From Myxococcales bacterium (GTDB lineage Bacteria; Myxococcota; UBA727; GCA-2721815), in NCBI GenBank assembly GCA_002721815.1, contig PBLQ01000064.1, forward strand, positions 41,476-105,475: a stretch of 64,000 nt of DNA. The letters run 5' to 3'. Below are positions 1-9,251 of this stretch, in pieces; position 1 is the stretch's first letter; every line of letters starts with the position of its first letter. Both the position numbers and the translations under genes were made by a program. A model generated the notes under the pieces. The model was given only the letters and a program-made list of their open reading frames with translations, was not told the origin of the DNA and made no database searches.

Positions 1-845
1 AACACCGCTTTGATCACCTGTGACGGAGGCACTCCTAAGAAGTTAGAGACGTCTTCGATGGTTTTGGTATCCGGTGTGAGCACTTTTTCATGAGGGCCAG
101 ACGCCGCCATGGGCGCCCCCTCTGAAGCCTGAATTTCTGCCAATTCCACGTTGGCCGCATATCCACATCCGCCACAAGTGACGATGGCGTCCTCTCCGGT
201 GTCCGCCAAAACCTGAAATTCATGGGACCGGTTTCCACCAATGGCCCCCGTATCGGCTTCAACGGGCCTGAAAGCCAACCCGCAACGGTTAAAAATACGC
301 TCATAGGCCGCATACATTTTATCATAGGTCAGCTGCGCCCCAGCCTCATCAAGATCAAAGGAGTAGGCATCTTTCATGATGAATTCACGACCGCGCATCA
401 GGCCAAAACGGGGTCGAATCTCGTCCCGAAATTTCGTTTGAATTTGATATAAGGATAAAGGCACCTGCCTGTAGCTTTTGACTTCGTCACGTACCAGTGC
501 TGTCACCACCTCTTCGTGGGTGGGTCCGATGCAAAAATCGCCACCCTTGCGGTCTTTCAATCGTAAAAGTTCGGCCCCATATTGCTGCCACCGGCCCGAC
601 TCGGTCCAAAGCTCTGCCGGCTGAACCGCTGGCATGAGTAACTCTTGGGCTCCCGCGCGGTTCATCTCTTCTCGAACGATTTGCTCCACCTTCCGCAACA
701 CACGCCAGCCGAGCGGTAAATAGTTATATATTCCGGCGGCCACCTTGCGGATATAACCGGCCCGGACCATGAGTTTATGACTGACCACCTGGGCATCGGC
801 AGGTTCTTGTCGCAAAGTGGGAATTAACATCTCGGAATATCGCAT
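1..845 (-). CDS. proS: Prolyl-tRNA synthetase, N-terminal part (runs off window)
   Basis: Class II aminoacyl-tRNA synthetase that charges tRNA-Pro in the cytoplasm. The first 281 residues are present; the rest lies beyond base 1. The protein begins [15 protein letters not shown] and continues with the ProS signatures [17 protein letters not shown], the motif 2 region ([18 protein letters not shown], then MKDAYSF) and GPTHEEVVT. After about residue 220 it enters the start of the inserted editing-type domain found in the long bacterial ProS form ([12 protein letters not shown] followed by CGGCGYAAN). The ATG at 845 is preceded by a GA-rich Shine-Dalgarno stretch (AGAGG). It is divergent from the SpoIID-like gene, with 227 bp between the starts. 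Identification is by recognised motifs and is secure. Confidence 0.95.
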   Translation of the reverse strand, partial: MRYSEMLIPTLRQEPADAQVVSHKLMVRAGYIRKVAAGIYNYLPLGWRVLRKVEQIVREEMNRAGAQELLMPAVQPAELWTESGRWQQYGAELLRLKDRKGGDFCIGPTHEEVVTALVRDEVKSYRQVPLSLYQIQTKFRDEIRPRFGLMRGREFIMKDAYSFDLDEAGAQLTYDKMYAAYERIFNRCGLAFRPVEADTGAIGGNRSHEFQVLADTGEDAIVTCGGCGYAANVELAEIQASEGAPMAASGPHEKVLTPDTKTIEDVSNFLGVPPSQVIKAV

Positions 846-943
846 CTTTTTCCTCTTTTTTTCCTAGAACCATCCTCTTGAAACAGCTCGATCAAAAATG
901 CAAGCGCCATCGATCATTTGGGATTTAAACCTAAAGTAACACT

Positions 944-972
944 TTGACGTTTCGGTTCTGAACCCATTGAAT
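944..972 (+). promoter_or_regulatory. Putative sigma-70-type promoter of the SpoIID/LytB gene
   Basis: TTGACG (944-949) and TTGAAT (967-972) are separated by 17 bp, giving a good -35 and a moderate -10. The spacer holds a perfect 11-bp palindrome, GGTTCTGAACC (954-964), that could be an operator. The predicted start near 979 leaves a leader of about 95 nt before the ATG at 1073. This is inference from consensus matching only. Nothing else was recognised in the 846-1072 gap. Confidence 0.35.
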
Positions 973-1072
973 TTCATTGACTTTTTTGGCCAAAAATTTG
1001 TTCTTCCCCCTTGATTATGAGAGTTAGCCACCGGACACAAGGGTTGAAAACCCCTATCTTTTTGAGCTTTGA

Positions 1073-2185
1073 ATGAAACGTTTTTGGAAGTTTTTCGTAT
1101 TTTTAGCGCTTTTCTCCCAAAGTGGAGAACTGCTTGCTGAGCAGCATGTTCGAATTGCTGTGGGGCGCTTCCAAGCCCAAATCCACATCCAGGGCAAAGA
1201 TCTCAAAATTCAACCGATGGATTTGCCAGCGTTTACTGCGGCCAATGAACTCAAATGTACCCCTGCATCCAAAGGTTTTCGATGCGGGGGCAAGTTGCTT
1301 CTCACCAACAAGCTTCGTGTGAGCAGCGCGGGCCGTTTGAAACTCAACAACCACGAATATCGGCGGGAGTTGGAGTTGATTTCCCGCACCCACAAAAATA
1401 AAGAAGAAGTCTTGGTGGTCCATCCCATTCCCTTGGAGGAGTATCTGGTGGGCATCGTCTCCAGCGAGGTCCCATCCAGCTGGCCCCTGGAAGCGCTGAA
1501 GGCACAAGCCATCGCGGCAAGAACCTTTGCCCTGTGGAAAAAATACGAGCGCATTGATTTGCCGTACCACATGGAATCCACCGTCTTAGACCAAGTGTAT
1601 TCAGGTGCCAGTCGCGAGTTCGATTCAGCCCGAAAGGCAGTCCGACAGACCTACGGCGAGATTCTCACCCACCGGCATCGGCCCATTCACGCCTACTTCC
1701 ACTCCACCTGTGGGAAGCAAACCGAAAGCGCAGAAGAAGGATGGGGCATGAGCCTGAGCTATTTGCCCGGGTCCAAATGCCCCAATTGCAAAGTATCTGA
1801 CCGCCATGGTTGGTCGACCCAGATTCCCCAAACCCAAATAGACCAGGCCTTTAAGAGCTTGCTCGGCGAAAAAGTCAAAGAAATCAAAATCTTAAGTCGT
1901 TCTAAGTCTGGGCGTATGAAAAAGGTGGCCCTGATTGGTCGCAACAAAAAGAAGACGGTGACCGGCGTCGATATCCGCAGAATGTTGGGCTACAGTAAGC
2001 TTCGGTCCACTTTGGTGACTGAAATGGCCAAAAACTCAAAGGGCTTCGTCTTCAAAGGGCGTGGCTCTGGTCATGGCGTAGGGATGTGCCAATGGGGCGC
2101 CAAAGGAATGGCGGATTTGGGACGCTCAGCAGAGGAAATTCTGTCCCATTACTACCCGAAAACCCGTGTTCGTCGCATGTACTAA
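1073..2185 (+). CDS. SpoIID/LytB-domain secreted peptidoglycan protein
   Basis: 370 aa with a cleavable signal peptide (MKRFWKFFVFLALF, probable cut after LLA), so periplasmic or outer-envelope. The SpoIID domain fills roughly residues 115-365. Visible marks are PLEEYLVGIVSSEVP, whose Glu matches the catalytic Glu of SpoIID lytic transglycosylases; PLEALKAQAIAARTFAL; HSTCGKQTESAEEGW; and the C-terminal GRGSGHGVGMCQWGAKGMA. SpoIID cleaves glycan strands stripped of peptides. In non-sporulating Gram-negatives such proteins are assigned to cell-wall remodelling or division. It sits alone between proS (divergent) and the nucleotidase-like gene. There is no sporulation context, so a spore role should not be assumed. 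The ATG at 1073 gives an intact signal peptide. Confidence 0.85.
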   Translation: MKRFWKFFVFLALFSQSGELLAEQHVRIAVGRFQAQIHIQGKDLKIQPMDLPAFTAANELKCTPASKGFRCGGKLLLTNKLRVSSAGRLKLNNHEYRRELELISRTHKNKEEVLVVHPIPLEEYLVGIVSSEVPSSWPLEALKAQAIAARTFALWKKYERIDLPYHMESTVLDQVYSGASREFDSARKAVRQTYGEILTHRHRPIHAYFHSTCGKQTESAEEGWGMSLSYLPGSKCPNCKVSDRHGWSTQIPQTQIDQAFKSLLGEKVKEIKILSRSKSGRMKKVALIGRNKKKTVTGVDIRRMLGYSKLRSTLVTEMAKNSKGFVFKGRGSGHGVGMCQWGAKGMADLGRSAEEILSHYYPKTRVRRMY

Positions 2186-2332
2186 TAAAGTGCATCCAAA
2201 TCCCCTTAACATGTGACAAAAGCTCCGAATTTTTGCATGCTTCATCAGTATGCATTGCTGAAAGGGATCTGCACTGCAGATTGAGCCCCACGAGTCTGCT
2301 CAAAAGCGATTTAACACCGGAGAACCAAATAC

Positions 2333-4636
2333 ATGCTCTTAGAAGCCAGCACCCTCGCATTATCCATGCTTCTGGCCACCCAAACCACACCAGCGGCCAG
2401 AAACAAAGCGCAACAACAAGAAATTCTAGACATGGTGGGCATTGGCACCGCCGATCAACTTCGGGTTGCCCCCGAAAAAGAAGCGGATGTCGCACTCCCT
2501 GAATCCGTTCCGGGAGAAGGTGGTTTTTCCACCAAACCAAAAGCACACACACTGACCTTGCTGCACAGCGCTGACCAAGAAGCCGACCTGGTAGGCCAAC
2601 GATCCGTGGGCGGTATTTCTCGTTTTGTTAGCGTGCTTGGCAAACTTCGTAACTTGTCCACCAACCCGATGGTGGTGGCTTCAGGCGATACCTTTCTGCC
2701 CTCTCCCTCTTTGCGCTTGACCATGAAAAAAGAGAACGCCGTGGTGGCCGCTAACAACATGGTCGGCTTTCAAGTCTCGGCGGTGGGCAATCATGAGTTT
2801 GACTTGGGTGACGTCTTTTTTGCTGAGGTGATCAAATCTTCCAACTTCCCCTATTTGGCATCAAACATCACCATCACTGGCGGCGAGCTTTACGAAGTGT
2901 TCGAAAGTCAGCCGCTCGATCAGCCTGCCCCCTGGTTAAAGGATAAAAAAGGGAAACTCATCCAAAGGGCTAAGCATTGCGCAGGAGGCAAACTGACCAC
3001 CGTACCGCCGAGCCAGCTCGACGATCCACGCCCCGTCTACCCAGGCCTTAAGATTAAAATACAGGCGGGCGACAGCCTCATGAACCTCGCTCAAAAAGCC
3101 TACGGCTCTAAGGAGCATTGGAACGCCATATACGAAAGCAATAAACTCGTCATCAAAGACCCGAACAACCTTCAGGCCGATGTGGAAATTACCATCCCCC
3201 TTCTCACCGGCATGAAGCCTCAATATTGCACCGGGACCACGGTAGGCATTGTGGGCGCCACCACCGATCGGCTTCACACCGTCTCAGGGGCTTCAGACAA
3301 CGTTTTGGTCTCAGAAAACCCCACCCTGATGAGAGACCAAGTTCAAGCCCACGTCAATGCCCTTTTGACTGAGGGTGTGAACATCATTCTCCTCTTGTCC
3401 CACCTTCAGGGCATCACCAACGATATTGACCTCGTGACAAAGGGGCTGACCAACATCGATGTCATTATCGCAGGGGGCGGCGACAACCTGCTGGCCAATG
3501 TGATGCAGCACCGATTGATCGCCGGCGATTCTGCCGACCCCGTGTGCTTCCGCAGACAGGGCTCTTGTTACCCCATGCTTTTACCCGGCCGAAACGGCCA
3601 ACCCGTTCTATTGGTGGCTACGGACGGCCAGTACCGTTACATCGGTCGCTTGGTGGCTCACTTCGATGAAAACGGAATCCTCACCGGTTATGACGAAGAA
3701 AAGTCAAAACCGTTTCCAGTGGACGAAGAAAACATTAAGAGCTTGCTGGTCAAACGCAATGACAAAGCGTCTTCCTTTGAGGCTCGATTGGACCGAGCGC
3801 TCAAACCATTATCGAAACCCATGTTCTTCACCAAAGTCTTTTTCAACGGGTTGAGGCACAACATTCGTAACCGCGAAACCAACCTGGGCAACTTGCACAC
3901 CGATGCCATGGTGTATGCAGCACGGCAGTACGCGCCAAAGATGCTCCCCCCCATCGACTTCGGAATGGTGAATGCAGGTGGCGTGCGCTCAAGTTTTGGT
4001 CGACCCGATGCCGAGATGGTCAGCGATAAAGGCATGCCCATCACCGAGTTACAGGTTCAATCAGCCCTTCTATTTAACAACCCGCTCATGGTGGTGACCA
4101 CCACTCATGCCACCATAAAAGAAACCTTCGAAGCAGCCGTCAGGGGCGCTGGAGGGGGTAAAGGTCACTTTCCGCAGGTCAGTCGAGAAGTATTCTTAGA
4201 GTATGACTCCTCCGCCCGCGAACAAGTTCCCTTAATGATTAACAATAAGGTGATGGGAATCAAAACACCTGGTGAGCGCGTCAAAACCTTACGAATTCAA
4301 ACCCGCGGTCTCGACGGGAAAAAGAGTTCCATCGATATTGTCAAAAACGGGAAGCTGCTCACCCCCGAAAAGAAAATCACCTGCGCAACAACATTCTTTC
4401 TGTCACGGGGGGGTGATGGTTACTTCCCTGGCGCCCTTCAAGAGATTGCGGTGAGCCCCATCACCCGTAAACACAAAGGAAAAGTTCGAAAGCTGACCGA
4501 GCAAACCGCCGTGAAGCAATTCATTAGACGCCTCAAAAAGAAAAAACGTTGGAAAGAAGGCAAATCCTATCCAGATCCATCACCAAACAAAGCAAAAAGC
4601 TTCTCTCGCATTTTCGATTTGGGGAAAAAATCCTAA
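2333..4636 (+). CDS. 5'-nucleotidase/metallophosphatase-like protein with LysM-like insertion
   Basis: 767 aa, start supported by GGAGA 9 bases upstream. The N-terminal calcineurin-like domain shows TLLHSADQEADL, ASGDTF, SAVGNHEFD, LLLSHLQG and IIAGGGDNLLA. A C-terminal 5'-nucleotidase domain follows from about residue 500 (ETNLGNLHTDAM, MVNAGGVRSSFG, FFLSRGGDGYF). A LysM-like segment (IQAGDSLMNLAQKAYG to EITIPLL, about residues 238-291) interrupts the phosphatase domain and could anchor it to murein. Relative to UshA-type enzymes, the second ligand of the D-x-H motif is Glu and the GGHxH motif is GGGDN. I recall a subfamily with HASDxEGG and GGSN at these places, so this may be a subfamily trait rather than loss of activity. 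The first 20 residues are hydrophobic but lack an N-terminal positive charge, so export is probable but not certain. Substrate unknown. Confidence 0.75.
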   Translation: MLLEASTLALSMLLATQTTPAARNKAQQQEILDMVGIGTADQLRVAPEKEADVALPESVPGEGGFSTKPKAHTLTLLHSADQEADLVGQRSVGGISRFVSVLGKLRNLSTNPMVVASGDTFLPSPSLRLTMKKENAVVAANNMVGFQVSAVGNHEFDLGDVFFAEVIKSSNFPYLASNITITGGELYEVFESQPLDQPAPWLKDKKGKLIQRAKHCAGGKLTTVPPSQLDDPRPVYPGLKIKIQAGDSLMNLAQKAYGSKEHWNAIYESNKLVIKDPNNLQADVEITIPLLTGMKPQYCTGTTVGIVGATTDRLHTVSGASDNVLVSENPTLMRDQVQAHVNALLTEGVNIILLLSHLQGITNDIDLVTKGLTNIDVIIAGGGDNLLANVMQHRLIAGDSADPVCFRRQGSCYPMLLPGRNGQPVLLVATDGQYRYIGRLVAHFDENGILTGYDEEKSKPFPVDEENIKSLLVKRNDKASSFEARLDRALKPLSKPMFFTKVFFNGLRHNIRNRETNLGNLHTDAMVYAARQYAPKMLPPIDFGMVNAGGVRSSFGRPDAEMVSDKGMPITELQVQSALLFNNPLMVVTTTHATIKETFEAAVRGAGGGKGHFPQVSREVFLEYDSSAREQVPLMINNKVMGIKTPGERVKTLRIQTRGLDGKKSSIDIVKNGKLLTPEKKITCATTFFLSRGGDGYFPGALQEIAVSPITRKHKGKVRKLTEQTAVKQFIRRLKKKKRWKEGKSYPDPSPNKAKSFSRIFDLGKKS

Positions 4637-4674
4637 GCCCCTTTTGACGGGTTGATTTTTTATCGCTAAACAAA

Positions 4675-4700
4675 CCTCGCCACGCGCGAGGTTTTGTTTT
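4675..4700 (+). terminator. Intrinsic terminator overlapping the queA start
   Basis: A 6-bp GC stem (CCTCGC 4675-4680, GCGAGG 4686-4691) with a 5-nt loop is followed by a T-rich tail (4692-4700) and preceded by an A-rich stretch that can lengthen the stem. It would end the nucleotidase-like transcript. The 3' arm contains GAGG (4688-4691), the only plausible Shine-Dalgarno for queA, and the T tail contains the queA TTG start at 4699. Confidence 0.7.
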
Positions 4701-5787
4701 GAGTGAACTGCTTTCTTCCTACGATTACCATTTACCAAAGTCGCTAATTGCGGCCCACCCGCCAGAGGACCGCATTGCCTCCAGACTTTTGGTGCTCACC
4801 AGTGATGCGTCCCGTCCCATCGATGCCCAATTCGCTCGGTTAAAAGAATTCTTACAACCTGGTGATGTGCTGGTACTGAACGATACAAGGGTGTTGCCGG
4901 CGAGACTGCTGGGGCAAAAAGAGGAAACCGGAGGCAAAGTTGAAGTCCTCTTGTCGCGGCCCGTTACCCTGCACAAGTGGATCGCGCTCATCAAAGCATC
5001 AAAGAAATCAAAGCCTGGAACATCACTCGTCTTCACGGGCGACGCCGGTACGACGTTACGCGCCACCGTAGGCCCCGCCATTGGAGATGAGCCGGGTGCC
5101 TTCGAGGTCGATTTTGACCAGGATGTACGCGCCTTTGCTGAGGCCCATGGTGAAATACCATTGCCGCCCTACATGCAACGTCAAGCGGACGCCAGCGACA
5201 AAGAACGGTATCAAACCGTGTTCGCAGACCCTAACAAAAACTTTGCGGCAGCCGCCCCCACTGCTGGGCTTCACTTTGATCCAAATCATCTGGCGACGTT
5301 GGCTCAACGTGGGGTTGAACAAGTCAAGGTCACTTTACACGTGGGGCCTGGCACATTCCTGCCCGTTCGCGATGACGATATCAGCCAACACCAAATGCAC
5401 GCCGAGCCATGGCACCTCAGCGAGACTGCCGCTGCAACCCTCAACCGCGCTAAAGACCAAGGACGGCGCGTGGTTTCGGTGGGCACCACCTGCGTCCGTG
5501 TTTTGGAGTCCGCTACCAATGAAGAAGGGCGGCTGCAAAGCGGCTCGGGTTTGACCAAACTCTTTTTAAGACCCGGTAAACAATTCGCAGTGGTGGATGC
5601 CTTGCTCACCAATTTTCATTTACCAAAATCCACCTTGCTCATGCTGGTTTCTGCTGCGGTGGGCCGCGATCGTCTGCTCAGGGCCTACCAACATGCCGTG
5701 GAACAAAAATACAGGTTCTTCTCCTATGGTGATGCGTGCTTTTTTGAGGTAAGCCAAGACAACAAGAAACCCTGGCCAAAACCATGA
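4699..5787 (+). CDS. queA: S-adenosylmethionine:tRNA ribosyltransferase-isomerase
   Basis: 362 aa, cytoplasmic. It moves the ribosyl group of SAM onto preQ1 in tRNA to make epoxyqueuosine. The start SSYDYHLPKSLIAAHPPEDR is the usual QueA N-terminus. Further marks are LVLNDTRVLPARL, GEIPLPPYM, RYQTVFA, AAPTAGLHF, LHVGPGTFLPV and TNFHLPKSTLLMLVSA. Length is normal for the family. The start is the TTG at 4699; the only SD-like sequence, GAGG at 4688-4691, lies inside the 3' arm of a terminator hairpin, so initiation could depend on RNA folding. The stop overlaps the tgt start by 4 bp (ATGA), so the two queuosine genes are translationally coupled. Confidence 0.93.
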   Translation: MSELLSSYDYHLPKSLIAAHPPEDRIASRLLVLTSDASRPIDAQFARLKEFLQPGDVLVLNDTRVLPARLLGQKEETGGKVEVLLSRPVTLHKWIALIKASKKSKPGTSLVFTGDAGTTLRATVGPAIGDEPGAFEVDFDQDVRAFAEAHGEIPLPPYMQRQADASDKERYQTVFADPNKNFAAAAPTAGLHFDPNHLATLAQRGVEQVKVTLHVGPGTFLPVRDDDISQHQMHAEPWHLSETAAATLNRAKDQGRRVVSVGTTCVRVLESATNEEGRLQSGSGLTKLFLRPGKQFAVVDALLTNFHLPKSTLLMLVSAAVGRDRLLRAYQHAVEQKYRFFSYGDACFFEVSQDNKKPWPKP

Positions 5788-6962
5788 CTTTTTCATTTGA
5801 ACTCCAACAACAAGATCAAGCCGCTCGAACGGGTCGTTTGGTCACACCCCACGGGGCCATCGAAACCCCCATTTTCATGCCAGTGGGTACGGTGGGCTCG
5901 GTCAAATCCTTAGGGCCAGATGACCTCACCCGCGTCAAAACACAAATTTTGCTGGGGAATACTTATCATCTCATGCTCCGCCCCGGGCCAGAACACGTTC
6001 AACAAATGGGTGGCTTACACAGCTTTATGAGTTGGGACGGCCCCATCTTGACCGACTCCGGTGGTTTTCAGGTATTTTCCTTGGCTGCTGGTGAGCCGCG
6101 TGGCAAAGACAAAGCCAAGGGGCATCGTGGTCCCCTGGTAAAACTAGACGACGACGGTGTGACTTTTTCAAGCCATTTGGATGGTCGACGATTTCGCATG
6201 ACGCCCGAAGAAAGCATGCGCATTCAAATGTGTTTGGGCGCCGACATCATCATGGCCTTTGATCAATGCCCGCCGGGCCAAAGCGACCGTGACACCGTAC
6301 AAATCGCCATGGACCGCACCACCGCATGGCTCAAAAGATGCCAAAAAAGCATGACTCGTACCGCGTCGCGACTTTTTGGCATCATACAAGGCGGGATTCA
6401 CGATGATTTGCGAGTGGCCCACGCCCAAGAAATCTGTGAAAGTGACCTGTTTGGCTATGCCATCGGTGGACTGAGCGTGGGTGAATCCAAGGAAGACATG
6501 TGGCGCATTTGCGAAGTGACCGCCAAACACATGCCCAACCAAAAACCCCGATACCTGATGGGCGTGGGCACCCCGCAAGACCTCTTAGACGGGATTCGAT
6601 GCGGTGTAGACATGTTCGATTGTGTCATGCCCACCCGAAATGCCCGAAATGGGACCCTTTTCACCTCCCAAGGAAAAGTCAGTATTAAACGGGCCCAATA
6701 CGCCCTAGATAAAGATCCATTGGATCCCCAATGCAGCTGCTATACGTGCCAAAATTTCACCAAATCCTACTTGCGACACCTTTTTGTGAGCGGTGAACTG
6801 CTTTTTTTCCGGCTGGCCAGCCTTCATAATGTTCATTTTTATTTGAATTTGGTCTCTCAGGCCCGAGCTGCCATCGCAGAATCCCGGTTTGAAGCCTTTT
6901 ATCAGACCCATTGGGAAATTTTAGGTACCTCAGATGCAAAAACCGCCTCAATGGGACCTTGA
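5784..6962 (+). CDS. tgt: tRNA-guanine (queuine) transglycosylase
   Basis: 392 aa. It exchanges guanine-34 of GUN-anticodon tRNAs for preQ1, the step before QueA. Visible signatures: LTDSGGFQVFSL with the catalytic Asp, GGLSVGESKEDM, YLMGVGTPQDLLDGI, FDCVMPTRNARNG with the second key Asp, and the zinc site CSCYTC followed by a His in YLRHL. Length is standard. The ATG overlaps the queA stop (ATGA), and the yajC-secDF genes follow 93 bp downstream, an arrangement common in proteobacteria. Confidence 0.96.
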   Translation: MTFSFELQQQDQAARTGRLVTPHGAIETPIFMPVGTVGSVKSLGPDDLTRVKTQILLGNTYHLMLRPGPEHVQQMGGLHSFMSWDGPILTDSGGFQVFSLAAGEPRGKDKAKGHRGPLVKLDDDGVTFSSHLDGRRFRMTPEESMRIQMCLGADIIMAFDQCPPGQSDRDTVQIAMDRTTAWLKRCQKSMTRTASRLFGIIQGGIHDDLRVAHAQEICESDLFGYAIGGLSVGESKEDMWRICEVTAKHMPNQKPRYLMGVGTPQDLLDGIRCGVDMFDCVMPTRNARNGTLFTSQGKVSIKRAQYALDKDPLDPQCSCYTCQNFTKSYLRHLFVSGELLFFRLASLHNVHFYLNLVSQARAAIAESRFEAFYQTHWEILGTSDAKTASMGP

Positions 6963-7055
6963 TCCATAGAAAAAACAGGGGTATCACCCGGCGGCGGTCC
7001 TAATTGTAGTGTTATGCATGCGGGCCCCTCTAACCTTTTCAAGTAGGAGAGTTTC

Positions 7056-7421
7056 ATGGGCGAGCAGTTCTCCCCATTTTTGCTTCAAGCAGCACCGGCA
7101 GGTCCCGAAGGGGGCGGCCTGAGCTTTTTTCTCATGCTCGGCGGTATGCTCATGGTGTTATATTTCATCATGATTCGACCCGAAGCAAAAAAACAAAAGA
7201 AGCATCAATCCATGGTTTCAGCCCTCAAGCGTGGGGATGAAATCATTTTGAATTCTGGAATTTTCGGCAAAGTCGTTTCGGTGGATCAACAGACACTCAC
7301 CATTGAAATTGCTGACAAAACCAAAATCAAAGTTTTAAAGAATGCAGTGACCGCATTGGCAAATCAAATGCCAAAAGAAGACGATGCTGCAGCCAATAAC
7401 AAAGAATCGGCGAAAGCCTAA
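7056..7421 (+). CDS. yajC: Sec translocase accessory subunit YajC
   Basis: 121 aa, with one transmembrane segment (about residues 22-44, LSFFLMLGGMLMVLYFIMI) followed by the classic RPEAKKQKKHQSM and LKRGDEIILNSGIFGKV. YajC joins SecD and SecF in the inner-membrane complex that helps pull exported proteins through SecYEG. A Shine-Dalgarno (TAGGAGAG) lies just upstream of the ATG. secD follows 36 bp downstream. Confidence 0.95.
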   Translation: MGEQFSPFLLQAAPAGPEGGGLSFFLMLGGMLMVLYFIMIRPEAKKQKKHQSMVSALKRGDEIILNSGIFGKVVSVDQQTLTIEIADKTKIKVLKNAVTALANQMPKEDDAAANNKESAKA

Positions 7422-7457
7422 ATCTTTTCACCCTTTTCGTCTGCAAGGCGGGGAATC

Positions 7458-9233
7458 ATGCAAAAAACCTGGAAAATTAGATTACTGGTCGCCCTGGCGG
7501 TTGGCCTCATCGGCGGCTACTTCTGTTGGCCCACTGTCACCTACTTTAGCCTGAGCGAAGAACAGCTGAGCGAAGTGAAGAAGAGCAAAGACGCTTTTCG
7601 TCAATTCATCCCAGCCTGGGTCAGCGAAAGTCACATCGTCCCTGGATTGGATTTACAAGGCGGCATTCATATGGTGCTCGGCGTGGATTTGGATAAAGCC
7701 ATCTCCGATAAAACCGGCCGTATTTCTGACCGTTTGCGCGACGAGCTGAAAGAAAAGAACATCGCCGCGGAAAAAGTACTTCACTTGGCAGAGGAAGATA
7801 AAGGCGACCGCATCGAAGTGGTGTTCGCCAATGAGGCAGGCGTTGATAAGTATAATGATGAAGTGGCTGACCTCTTCACCGATTTGTCCGTGGTAAGTGA
7901 AAACGCTAACACCATCACCTTGCGCTTGCACCCCAACTTGGCCACCATCATTCGACGAGATGCCGTGGATCAAACCATCAACACCATCCGTAATCGTGTG
8001 GACTCCATGGGTGTCACTGAGCCCAGCATCACCAAACGTGGTGATGACCAAGTACAGGTCCAGCTTCCCGGCTACAGTGACCCAGAAGAAGCCAAAAGCC
8101 TCATCGGGCGTACCGCACAACTCGAGTTCTTGATGTGTGACGATGACACCGAATTCTTAACCAAGCTTACAGATCTGCCTGAGAACGTCGAGCTTCAAAG
8201 TTCCTCCTATCAAGGGCCGGGCGGCGGTTCGGGTCGCGACATTTACTTGTCGTTTCCCAAAGACAGCCTGCCCACCGTCAAAGAGTATCTCAAAGGCAAG
8301 GTCCCCGCAGGTCGCGTCCTCAAGTATGGCTCGTTCACCGAAGGTACTGTGCGTACCTACACCTTGATTTCTAAAGTGGAACTCACGGGTGACGACTTGG
8401 TGGATGCTCAAGTGGCCATGGGATCACCCGAATCCCCTCGCCCCTTTGTGAGCATGACCTTCTCTCCTGCTGGCGCCCGTATCTTTGACGAGCTCACCGC
8501 TCGCAGCATCGGCAAACGTATGGCCATCGTTCTCGAAGAATTGGTGGACAGCGCCCCCGTGATTCAAACGCGTATCTCCGGTGGCTCCGCTTCCATCACC
8601 ATGGGTGGGGCTCGCACCCGAGAAGAAATGCTCAAAGACGCCAACCAGTTGGCACTGGTATTAAAAGCGGGTGCACTGCCCGCTCCGGTAACCTTCCGGG
8701 AAGAGCGCAGCGTCGGTCCCTCTTTGGGGGCGGATTCCGTACAGCAAGGTAAAATGGCCTTCAGCCTGGGCGGCCTCTTGGTCATTCTATTTATGATTTT
8801 GTATTACAAACTGGCCGGTGTTATTTCAGTGATTGGCGTTTTGTTTAACCTCCTTTTTGTGGCAGCCACTCTGTCTTGGCTCGGTGGAACCGTGACCCTC
8901 CCCGGATTGGCAGGCTTACTGCTGACGGTGGGTATGGCGGTGGACGCAAACATCATTATTAACGAACGGATACGCGAAGAGCTGCTTGCGGGTAAAACCC
9001 CCCGGTCGGCCGTGTCATCCGGTTATGACGCTGCTTTCTCGGCCATTATTGATGCCAACTTCACCACCTTTATTGCGGGTATGGTGTTGTGGCAGTACGG
9101 CTCCGGACCGGTGCAAAACTTTGCGACGACTTTGCTGATTGGTACGGTCTCCTCGGTGATCACCGCTATTTTTATCACTCGTATTTTCTTCGACATGGTC
9201 ACAGCTAAAGGGCCACAAGAACTGTCCATTTAA
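7458..9233 (+). CDS. secD: Protein-export membrane protein SecD
   Basis: 591 aa inner-membrane subunit of the proton-motive-force-driven SecDF machine. N-terminal TM segment (about residues 8-30), then VPGLDLQGGIHMVLGVD, a large periplasmic P1-type region with VDSMGVTEPSI, and the conserved KRMAIVLEELVDSAPVIQ. The C-terminal half has five TM segments, including GLLLTVGMAVDANIIINERIRE, whose Asp belongs to the proton pathway. Length is normal. The ATG follows a GGGG-rich SD. It is a tight operon with yajC and secF (18 bp to the secF ATG). Confidence 0.96.
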   Translation: MQKTWKIRLLVALAVGLIGGYFCWPTVTYFSLSEEQLSEVKKSKDAFRQFIPAWVSESHIVPGLDLQGGIHMVLGVDLDKAISDKTGRISDRLRDELKEKNIAAEKVLHLAEEDKGDRIEVVFANEAGVDKYNDEVADLFTDLSVVSENANTITLRLHPNLATIIRRDAVDQTINTIRNRVDSMGVTEPSITKRGDDQVQVQLPGYSDPEEAKSLIGRTAQLEFLMCDDDTEFLTKLTDLPENVELQSSSYQGPGGGSGRDIYLSFPKDSLPTVKEYLKGKVPAGRVLKYGSFTEGTVRTYTLISKVELTGDDLVDAQVAMGSPESPRPFVSMTFSPAGARIFDELTARSIGKRMAIVLEELVDSAPVIQTRISGGSASITMGGARTREEMLKDANQLALVLKAGALPAPVTFREERSVGPSLGADSVQQGKMAFSLGGLLVILFMILYYKLAGVISVIGVLFNLLFVAATLSWLGGTVTLPGLAGLLLTVGMAVDANIIINERIREELLAGKTPRSAVSSGYDAAFSAIIDANFTTFIAGMVLWQYGSGPVQNFATTLLIGTVSSVITAIFITRIFFDMVTAKGPQELSI

Positions 9234-9251
9234 GAAGGGTTGGGAATCACC

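Noticed and set aside
954..964. Third copy of the TIG/PEGA promoter
   Set aside because: A GGTTC/GAACC palindrome and a TTTCATTG are present, but spacing differs and no TATGCT follows.
1073..2185. Sporulation gene spoIID
   Set aside because: The SpoIID domain is widespread in non-sporulating bacteria and no other sporulation gene is nearby; treated as a wall-remodelling protein.
4637..4698. preQ1 riboswitch before queA
   Set aside because: The hairpin is a plain terminator; the conserved preQ1 loop and A-rich pseudoknot tail are missing.
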